Source of the DNA: an uncultured Clostridia bacterium
Lineage (GTDB): Bacteria > Bacillota > Clostridia > Oscillospirales > CAG-272
Assembly (NCBI GenBank): GCA_945936265.1
Contig: CAMETB010000030.1
Location: forward strand, 1 to 12,416
DNA length: 12,416 nt
Direction: 5' to 3'
Shown here: in pieces, positions 7,883 through 12,416 of the stretch
Position numbering within the stretch: position 1 is the stretch's first letter
Layout of the letters: every line of letters starts with the position of its first letter
Notes under the pieces: model-generated
The model's database searches: none
The model's input: the letters and a program-made list of their open reading frames with translations, nothing else
Told to the model about the DNA's origin: nothing
Translations under genes and position numbers: made by a program

Positions 7883-7901
7883 TTCACAATCGGTTCACAA
7901 T
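7883..7901. promoter_or_regulatory. Direct repeat between divergent promoters, candidate operator
   Basis: TTCACAAT occurs twice, at 7883-7890 and 7894-7901, separated by CGG, an 11-bp period of about one helical turn. It lies 27 bp from the oad -35 and 41 bp from the -35 of the plus-strand promoter. The core TCACA/TGTGA also occurs next to each -10 box (7833-7837 and 7961-7965). Tandem sites on one DNA face suit an activator or repressor serving both directions. Regulator unknown; function is inference. Confidence 0.4.
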
Positions 7902-7942
7902 TTTAAATACGATAAAAAGTCGCACAAAAAATTTCAGGACTG

Positions 7943-7971
7943 TTGAAAAAATATTGCCGTTGTGATACAAT
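7943..7971 (+). promoter_or_regulatory. Promoter of the plus-strand gene run
   Basis: -35 TTGAAA (7943-7948), 17-base spacer, extended -10 TGATACAAT with the hexamer at 7966-7971. Transcription would start near 7978, about 24 bases before the first start codon. It points away from the oad promoter and shares its -10 sequence. Confidence 0.85.
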
Positions 7972-8001
7972 ATACGAGAAAAGAAATGTATGGAGGACTT
8001 T

Positions 8002-8505
8002 ATGTCAAGAGAAACGACCTGTTGCTTTACCGGTCACCGTGTTTTAGGAAATGATTTTTCAAGGGAGAGGCTGAAATCCCGGATAGAAAAACTGATCGAT
8101 ATGGGCATTGACACATTTATTTCCGGCGGTGCGCTCGGATTTGATACCGTCGCCGCCGAGGAGGTTATCCTGTCGAAGAAAAACCATCCGGGCATAAAAC
8201 TGTTCATTTACGCGCCGTGTAAAAATCAGTCGGAAAAGTGGAATACGTCCGAAAAAGCAAAATATAAAAAACTTCTTTCGGCGGCAGACTTTGTCGATAT
8301 GCCGGAGTTCGATTATTTCAACGGCTGTATGAAAGAGCGAAATTACAGGATGGTTGACGCAAGCTCATTCTGCATAGCGTATTTTAACGGTGAAAAACTC
8401 CGCTCGGGAACGGCGCAGACACTGCGCTATGCCGAATCGGAAGGGCTTAAAATCTACAATATAAGCACCCGTGAAAACGGTGCCCGGGGAGAAAACATTG
8501 AGTAA
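8002..8505 (+). CDS. YpsA/DUF1273-like SLOG-fold protein
   Basis: This 167-residue protein has the pattern of the YpsA (DUF1273) group of the SLOG superfamily: CCFTGHR (7-13) at the first beta strand, SGGALGFDTVAAE (41-53), a YAPC strand end (70-73), KERNYRMVDAS (111-121) and a late SGTAQTLRYAES (135-146). The Rossmann-like SLOG fold is known to bind nucleotide-type ligands; Bacillus YpsA affects cell division, but equivalence is not shown here. The start at 8002 follows GGAGG (7992-7996) by five bases. An ATG at 7990 lies before that site and is rejected. It is the first gene of the run, and its end overlaps the next gene by eight bases, suggesting coupled translation. Signal for membrane insertion is absent. 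Confidence 0.85.
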   Translation: MSRETTCCFTGHRVLGNDFSRERLKSRIEKLIDMGIDTFISGGALGFDTVAAEEVILSKKNHPGIKLFIYAPCKNQSEKWNTSEKAKYKKLLSAADFVDMPEFDYFNGCMKERNYRMVDASSFCIAYFNGEKLRSGTAQTLRYAESEGLKIYNISTRENGARGENIE

Positions 8506-9076
8506 GATAAGTTGGAAAGGCGGCACTCTGCTCGCCCCTCTGCCTGCAGTTATGGTATCGTCTGGCAGTATGGAAAAATCAAACATAATAACAGTTGCGT
8601 GGTGCGGAATTATCAACACTTCCCCGCCAAAAACATATATTTCTCTGCGCCCCGAGAGATATTCTCACGAGATTATCGGCGCGTCGGGCGAATTTGTAAT
8701 AAATCTTACCCCGTCATCGCTTGCAAAGAAAGCAGACTTTTGCGGTATGTACACGGGCAGATGTGTCGATAAATTTAAAAAATGCGCTTTTACAAAGGAA
8801 AAAGCGTCAAAGGTAGACGCTCCCATGATAGCAGAATGCCCCATATCTATAGAATGCAAAGTTTCAGACATTATCCCGCTTGGCACTCATGATATGTTTC
8901 TTGCCGACATAGTCGCCGTAAATGTCGATGAAACTCTTATTGAAAACGGCAGACTTTGCATAAACAGGGCGCACCTTGCGGCGTTTGCCCACGGAGAATA
9001 TTATAAACTCGGAGAGCGAATAGGCAAATTCGGTTTTTCGGTAAAGAAAAAGGTCGCACCGAAGAAAAAACAGTAA
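8498..9076 (+). CDS. Flavin reductase-like (FMN-binding split barrel) protein
   Basis: This 192-residue protein matches the flavin reductase-like domain family: GGTLLAPLPAVMVSSG (8-23), NIITVAWCGIINTSPP (29-44), YISLRPERYSHEII (47-60), GEFVINL (64-70), HDMFLADIVAVNVD (141-154) and a basic tail KKKVAPKKKQ. Such proteins bind FMN and usually act as flavin reductases or electron-transfer flavoproteins; the partner here is unknown. I chose a TTG start at 8498 because GGGGAG lies six bases upstream and MSKISWKGGTLL is where homologues usually begin. The frame is also open from a GTG at 8471, which would give a nine-residue extension inside the upstream gene. It overlaps the YpsA-like gene by eight bases and is 61 bases before the next gene. 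Confidence 0.88.
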   Translation: MSKISWKGGTLLAPLPAVMVSSGSMEKSNIITVAWCGIINTSPPKTYISLRPERYSHEIIGASGEFVINLTPSSLAKKADFCGMYTGRCVDKFKKCAFTKEKASKVDAPMIAECPISIECKVSDIIPLGTHDMFLADIVAVNVDETLIENGRLCINRAHLAAFAHGEYYKLGERIGKFGFSVKKKVAPKKKQ

Positions 9077-9137
9077 AATTTTATTGCAATAAGCGACACG
9101 TACACAGTTTTTTGCACTTAAAATCGGAGGAATAAAA

Positions 9138-9791
9138 ATGATTTTTCAAAACAAGGACAGAATAGTTTTCACAGGAGACTCCACAACGGACGCGGGAAGA
9201 AAACGCCCGTATGGCGAAGGACTTTGGGAGGGGGTCGGCAACGGATATGTAAGGGTAGTTGACAGCGCACTTTGCACAATCTATCCCGATAAGTTTTTCC
9301 ACATAATAAATACGGGAACAAGCGGAGCAACAAGCAAAAATCTTCTTGAAAACTGGCAGCACGACGTGGTTGATCTGAATCCCGACTGGGTTTTCGTCAT
9401 GATAGGCGCAAACGATGTATGGCGTCATTTTGACGAAACCGCACAGCATTTTAACGACAATACCCCCGAGGAATACAGAAAAAATCTCGAAGAAATGGTT
9501 GCAAGGACAAAACCGAATGTAAAGGGTATGTTCATTATGGGCCCGTTCTATATGGAGTCAAACAACGATGACGCCATGAAAAAAATGATGGTTGAGTATG
9601 CCGCCATAGCAAAAGAAGTCGCAAAGGAAAAAGAGGTTGGCTATATAGATCTTCAAAGCGACTTTGACGAGCATCTTAAATACCGCTACCCCGCTTACAT
9701 TTCGTGGGACAGAGTCCATCCGAACTGGGTAGGCAGTATGATAATAGCAAAAAAGATACTTAAAGAAATAGGTGCAGACCCACTTTATTAA
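9138..9791 (+). CDS. SGNH/GDSL-family hydrolase
   Basis: This 217-residue protein shows all four SGNH blocks: FTGDSTTDAGR (11-21, nucleophile S15), NTGTSG (58-63, glycine), GAND (90-93, oxyanion N92) and DRVHPN (191-196, catalytic D191 and H194). The family covers esterases, lipases and carbohydrate acetyl-esterases. Variants with GDSTTDAGR and WDRVHPN are often annotated as acetylxylan esterase-like or rhamnogalacturonan acetylesterase-like, but the substrate cannot be read from sequence. There is no signal peptide, so it acts in the cytoplasm, perhaps deacetylating imported sugars. GGAGG (9126-9130) lies seven bases before the ATG. It is followed after 20 bases by rsmG. Confidence 0.9.
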   Translation: MIFQNKDRIVFTGDSTTDAGRKRPYGEGLWEGVGNGYVRVVDSALCTIYPDKFFHIINTGTSGATSKNLLENWQHDVVDLNPDWVFVMIGANDVWRHFDETAQHFNDNTPEEYRKNLEEMVARTKPNVKGMFIMGPFYMESNNDDAMKKMMVEYAAIAKEVAKEKEVGYIDLQSDFDEHLKYRYPAYISWDRVHPNWVGSMIIAKKILKEIGADPLY

Positions 9792-9811
9792 ACCGGAACG
9801 GAGTATTTTAA

Positions 9812-10540
9812 ATGACGGATTTTGTCTCAAAACTGCTCAAAGTGGCAGACAAAAACGAGGCGACAAAAGGAATTATCGACACTCCTCGTGCTGAAATTTT
9901 AGAAAAACTCGCCAATCGTCTTGTCGAGGAAAACAGTATATCCAATCTCACCGCCGTTTCCGACGAGGACGGCATAATTCTCAAACATTTTTGCGATTCG
10001 GCGTCGGTTGTGCCGTTTATAAGTGACGGCGCGTCGGTGTGCGATATCGGTTGCGGCGGCGGTTTTCCTTCCCTTGTGATAGCAGTTTTGCGCGGGGACG
10101 TGTCCGTTTTAGCGGTTGACAGCGTAAAGAAAAAGGTTGACTGCGTAAAGAGAATGGCAAGTGATATAGGACTTAAAAATCTTGCCGTGGCGAGCTTGAG
10201 AGCCGAGGAGATGGGAAAAGATACATCTTACCGTGAGAAATTTGACGTTGTAACCTCGCGTGCCGTCGGAAAACTCAATCTTATATCGGAGCTTTGCCTC
10301 CCCCTTGTAAAAGTCGGTGGAGTGTTTATCGCTATGAAATCGCTCGGTGCAAGAGAGGAACTTGAAAACGCAAAAAATGCAATAGAACTCCTCGGCGGCA
10401 GAGTAAAGGACGAGATAAGCTATTCCCTGACAAACGGCAAAGAAACAATAAGCCGCACTCTTGTCATAATAGAAAAAATAAAACCCACCGACAAAAAATA
10501 CCCCCGCAACAACTCTCAAATATCCAAAAAACCACTCTGA
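9812..10540 (+). CDS. rsmG: 16S rRNA (guanine-527-N7) methyltransferase RsmG
   Basis: This 242-residue cytoplasmic enzyme methylates N7 of G527 in 16S rRNA using S-adenosylmethionine. Seen features: ENSISNLTAV (40-49), KHFCDS (58-63), the SAM-binding DIGCGGGFPS (78-87), D103 followed by KKK (106-108), TSRAVGKL (148-155) and the C-terminal KKYPRNNSQISKKPL (228-242), a close match to the family's usual KYPR...P...KPL ending. Length is normal. GGAG (9800-9803) lies eight bases before the ATG. In many Firmicutes rsmG sits near mnmG and parAB; none of these is present here, so the gene is in an unusual place next to an SGNH hydrolase and a RAYT. Confidence 0.95.
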   Translation: MTDFVSKLLKVADKNEATKGIIDTPRAEILEKLANRLVEENSISNLTAVSDEDGIILKHFCDSASVVPFISDGASVCDIGCGGGFPSLVIAVLRGDVSVLAVDSVKKKVDCVKRMASDIGLKNLAVASLRAEEMGKDTSYREKFDVVTSRAVGKLNLISELCLPLVKVGGVFIAMKSLGAREELENAKNAIELLGGRVKDEISYSLTNGKETISRTLVIIEKIKPTDKKYPRNNSQISKKPL

Positions 10541-10569
10541 ACAACGGTAATTTGCAACTACGGTGATAT

Positions 10570-11073
10570 ATGAAAAACGATTTGCCAAAAAGAAAGCACC
10601 CGCGTTTGAATAATTATGATTATAGTTCCGCGGGCGCGTATTTTGTTACAATATGTACGCATAACAGACGGAGCTTGTTATCAAAAGTCGTAGGGCGGGG
10701 GCTTGCTCCCGCCGAAATAGAGCTTACGGAATACGGTAAAATCGCAAATGACGAGTTAATGCTTATAAACAGTCGTTATCCCGACGTGAGCGTAGATAAG
10801 TACGTCATTATGCCCAACCATATACATATCGTTTTTATCATAAATGGAGAGGCGGCGGGAGCAAGCCCCCGCCCTACCGTGATGGATGTCGTATGCGCAT
10901 ATAAATCATTGACAACGAAAAAATGTAAAAAATTAAAGCCCATAAAAAAGTTGTTTCAAACTTCATTTTATGAACACGTCATACGAAACCGCGATGACTA
11001 TGAGGAAGTTGCTCGGTACATTGAAAACAATCCGATTACTTGGCAATATGATGAGTTGTATTCAGAAGAATAG
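10570..11073 (+). CDS. REP-associated tyrosine transposase (RAYT) with embedded REP-like arms
   Basis: This 167-residue Y1 HUH transposase relative begins with the typical RKHPRLNNYDYSSAGAYFVT (8-27) and CTHNRRSLL, and contains the metal-binding MPNHIHIVF (81-89, H84/H86) and HVIRNRDDYEEVARYIENNP (136-155). Aligning that last block with E. coli YafM (TnpA-REP) places the catalytic tyrosine at Y150. All key residues are present, so it may be active. RAYTs are single-copy domesticated transposases that handle GTAG-hairpin REP elements. Two 25-bp perfect inverted repeats lie in frame at codons 41-49 and 95-103, coding VGRGLAPA and AGASPRPT in what look like variable loops. The start has only a weak upstream site (GGTG). 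It begins 29 bases after rsmG, probably co-transcribed, and ends at a terminator. Nothing resembling flanking transposon ends was seen. Confidence 0.9.
   Translation: MKNDLPKRKHPRLNNYDYSSAGAYFVTICTHNRRSLLSKVVGRGLAPAEIELTEYGKIANDELMLINSRYPDVSVDKYVIMPNHIHIVFIINGEAAGASPRPTVMDVVCAYKSLTTKKCKKLKPIKKLFQTSFYEHVIRNRDDYEEVARYIENNPITWQYDELYSEE
10690..10714 (+). repeat. REP-like element, left arm, inside the RAYT gene
   Basis: A GTAG foot (GTAGGGCGGGGGC) is followed by a self-complementary stem: GGCGGG pairs with CCCGCC, with inner G-T and GC/GC pairs and a two-base TT loop. The whole 25 bases are repeated, perfectly inverted, at 10853-10877. Its GC content is much higher than that of the surrounding gene. 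In frame it encodes VGRGLAPA and the first base of the next codon, so the reading frame survives. Confidence 0.85.
10853..10877 (-). repeat. REP-like element, right arm, inside the RAYT gene
   Basis: This is the exact reverse complement of 10690-10714, separated by 138 bases (46 codons). On the minus strand it begins GTAGGGCGGGGGC, so the two GTAG feet face outward and the units form a tail-to-tail pair, like a BIME. In frame it encodes AGASPRPT. Match lost at the next base on both sides, giving sharp limits. Confidence 0.85.
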
Positions 11074-11110
11074 AAAGTTGCCGCCTCAGAAAACGCAGTC
11101 GGCAACTTTT
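11074..11110 (+). terminator. Terminator after the RAYT gene
   Basis: AAAGTTGCCG (11074-11083) pairs perfectly with CGGCAACTTT (11100-11109) across a 16-base loop and is followed by TAATTTAAT. It starts directly after the RAYT stop codon. The T tract is short, so termination may be partial. It closes the five-gene run from 8002. Confidence 0.75.
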
Positions 11111-11156
11111 AATTTAATATTATTGTCAAAAACCGCAATATTTTTTATTTTTAATC

Positions 11157-11185
11157 TTGATCTTTCGGCAACGCGGGGTTATAAT
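11157..11185 (+). promoter_or_regulatory. Promoter of the EamA transporter gene
   Basis: -35 TTGATC (11157-11162), 17-base spacer, perfect -10 TATAAT (11180-11185). Transcription would start near 11192, leaving a leader of about 90 bases in which I found no convincing riboswitch or attenuator. Confidence 0.8.
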
Positions 11186-11282
11186 TTGAGTAATTTGATA
11201 TACGGAATATATTTCTTTATTTTTACGGATACTATCATCGTACTGTAATTATAAAATCGCGCTTTTACTTGGAAGGTTTTTT

Positions 11283-12209
11283 ATGAAAAAGAAATTCGCA
11301 TCCGCCTCTCTGTGTCTTTTGACGGCGATAATATGGGGTTTTGCGTTCTCCGCGCAGGAAATAGCGTCTAGTCCCGAGAACTCGCAACTTATCGACGCAT
11401 TTTTCTTTAACGGAATAAGATTTGCCGTAGGCTCATTATCACTTATTCCCGTTATTCTGCTTTTTGAACGTGAAAAGAATATAGACAAAAAGAAGATCAA
11501 AAACACGGTTATATACGGAATGATAACGGGTTGCTTCCTCTTTGCCGCAACCGCATTTCAACAATTCGGAATACAGCTTACCCAAAGTGCCGAAACAGCC
11601 GGATTTATAACCGGTATGTACCTCATTTTCGTTCCGATAGTGTCGTTTATCATCTTTAAGCAAAAGGTTTCTCCGTTTGTCTGGGTAGGTATGGTGTTTG
11701 CCATAGTCGGACTTTATTTTCTCTGTATGGAAAACTCCGTATTCACCATAAAGCCGGGCGACGCGCTTGTGCTTGTAAGTTCGTTTTTCTACACCGGCCA
11801 CATTATAATAGTGGATAAGTTTATAGGCAAGGTAAGTCCGCTTAAGTATTCCTCTGTGCAGTTTATGACCGTCGCCGTTCTCAATATAATTTTCGGTCTT
11901 ATATTCGGTCACATCACGTGGGAAGGCGTTGTAGCAACGATTTATCCTATACTCTACTGCGGAATTATGTCAACGGGAGTTGCCTATACGTGCCAGATGT
12001 TCGGTCAGAAGAACACGCCACCGTCCGTTGCGGCGCTTCTGTTCTCTACCGAGGGGCTTTTCGCCGCCGTTGCGAAGTGCATAGTAAAGCGCACCCTGCC
12101 CGCCCCCATAATAGTTTTAGGCTCTGCTCTTATGTTCGTCGGTATAATCTTTTCACAGCTGCCAAATCCGAAAGATTTTCGCAAAAGCAAGGAAAAAAAC
12201 AACGAATAA
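11283..12209 (+). CDS. EamA-type (drug/metabolite transporter superfamily) membrane protein
   Basis: This 308-residue protein has about ten hydrophobic spans in two EamA halves (about 9-148 and 160-293). Telling segments are LTAIIWGFAF (13-22), QSAETAGFITGMYLIFVPIV (101-120), FVWVGMVFAIVGLYFL (132-147), GDALVLVSSFFYTGHIIIVD (159-178) and GVAYTCQMFGQKNTPPSVAA (232-251). Family members export or import amino acids, nucleotides or other small metabolites; substrate unknown. The segment before the last span reads LFAAVAKCIVKRTLPAP (259-275), where homologues usually have a hydrophobic helix ending in a GE motif, so this span carries unexpected Lys/Arg. The reading frame is open throughout and no nearby frameshift restores the motif. 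GGAAGG (11271-11276) lies six bases before the ATG. It is transcribed alone. Confidence 0.92.
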   Translation: MKKKFASASLCLLTAIIWGFAFSAQEIASSPENSQLIDAFFFNGIRFAVGSLSLIPVILLFEREKNIDKKKIKNTVIYGMITGCFLFAATAFQQFGIQLTQSAETAGFITGMYLIFVPIVSFIIFKQKVSPFVWVGMVFAIVGLYFLCMENSVFTIKPGDALVLVSSFFYTGHIIIVDKFIGKVSPLKYSSVQFMTVAVLNIIFGLIFGHITWEGVVATIYPILYCGIMSTGVAYTCQMFGQKNTPPSVAALLFSTEGLFAAVAKCIVKRTLPAPIIVLGSALMFVGIIFSQLPNPKDFRKSKEKNNE

Positions 12210-12213
12210 TGAA

Positions 12214-12276
12214 GTCCGTCACACATTTTCAGGTATACAGAAGCCCGATTATTATGTGTGACGGACGCAAATTTTT
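12214..12276 (+). terminator. Long-stem terminator after the transporter gene
   Basis: A perfect 12-bp stem, GTCCGTCACACA (12214-12225) with TGTGTGACGGAC (12255-12266), encloses an unusually large 29-base loop and is followed by GCAAATTTTT. It begins five bases after the stop codon. The long loop is unlike a compact intrinsic terminator, and it may have arisen from an inverted repeat, but position and T tract favour termination. Confidence 0.65.
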
Positions 12277-12303
12277 CATAGTTGATTTTTTTATCAAAAA
12301 GAC

Positions 12304-12332
12304 TTGACAACCGCATACGATTATGATATTAT
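12304..12332 (+). promoter_or_regulatory. Promoter of the tRNA gene
   Basis: Perfect -35 TTGACA (12304-12309), 17-base spacer, extended -10 TGATATTAT with the hexamer at 12327-12332. Transcription would start near 12339, about 16 bases before the mature tRNA 5' end. Consensus strength is as expected for stable RNA. Confidence 0.88.
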
Positions 12333-12354
12333 ATCATATGCGTAAAAAATCAAT

Positions 12355-12416
12355 GCGCCTGTAGCTCAGCGGATAGAGTGCCCGGCTACGAACCGGTAGG
12401 TCGAGGGTTCGAATCC
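12355..12416 (+). tRNA. tRNA-Arg (anticodon ACG), 3' end cut by window
   Basis: The 62 bases present give the acceptor 5' strand GCGCCTG, the D arm GCTC...GAGT, an anticodon arm with loop CTACGAA (anticodon ACG), and the start of the T arm GAGGGTTCGAATCC. ACG reads arginine CGN codons, with A34 normally edited to inosine by TadA. The first anticodon-stem pair appears as C-T, otherwise four good pairs. The 3' acceptor strand is beyond the window. Confidence 0.93.

Noticed and set aside
7990..8001. ATG at 7990 as start of the YpsA-like gene
   Set aside because: It lies before the GGAGG that serves the ATG at 8002; the family opening is at the second start.
11192..11282. Possible riboswitch in the leader of the transporter gene
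   Set aside because: Ninety AT-rich bases with only weak partial pairings and no recognisable ligand-binding core or terminator.
1..12416. CRISPR array, prophage or defence system
   Set aside because: No regularly spaced short repeats, and no cas, integrase, phage structural, nuclease or toxin-antitoxin genes were seen.

Overview
The window reads as chromosome of a low-to-moderate GC Firmicute, most likely an uncultured gut anaerobe of the class Clostridia. I infer this from the AAGGAG/GGAGG-type ribosome binding sites, classic sigma-A promoters, a biotin/sodium-type oxaloacetate decarboxylase operon, and a secreted beta-helix protein with CxxC modules of the kind common in clostridial gut bacteria. 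Nothing in the window fixes genus or species.

Left part (1-4422). A GTAG-plus-hairpin short repeat (58-84, with the tail of a second copy at 1-10) and a bidirectional terminator close a single large gene on the minus strand: a 1206-residue secreted surface protein driven by a near-consensus promoter at 3822-3850. Between it and the next operon lie two tandem, nearly identical 220-bp units (3961-4180 and 4185-4404). Each contains several hairpins, including a terminator-like one. I treat them as non-coding repeats, although open frames run across them.

Middle (4423-7855, minus strand). A compact four-gene operon encodes a membrane-bound sodium-pumping oxaloacetate decarboxylase: small membrane subunit (oadG type), separate biotin carrier, sodium-translocating beta subunit (oadB) and carboxyltransferase alpha subunit (oadA). 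Together they would decarboxylate oxaloacetate to pyruvate and export sodium. The gaps are 7-13 bases. The promoter has an extended -10, and its 11-base core TGTGATACAAT is identical to that of the divergent promoter on the other side of a 247-bp intergenic region. Between the two promoters sits an 8-bp direct repeat with an 11-bp period, a candidate operator.

Right part (8002-12416, plus strand). The divergent promoter starts a run of five closely spaced genes: a YpsA-like SLOG-fold protein, a flavin reductase-like protein (overlapping start, TTG codon), an SGNH hydrolase, the 16S rRNA methyltransferase rsmG, and a REP-associated tyrosine transposase (RAYT), ended by a hairpin terminator. 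The RAYT gene carries, inside its reading frame, two perfect 25-bp inverted copies of a GTAG-hairpin element. This is the most unusual feature of the window: a transposase gene that contains what looks like its own REP substrate. A strong promoter then drives an EamA-type transporter, followed by a large-stem terminator, another strong promoter and the first 62 bases of a tRNA-Arg(ACG), cut by the window edge.
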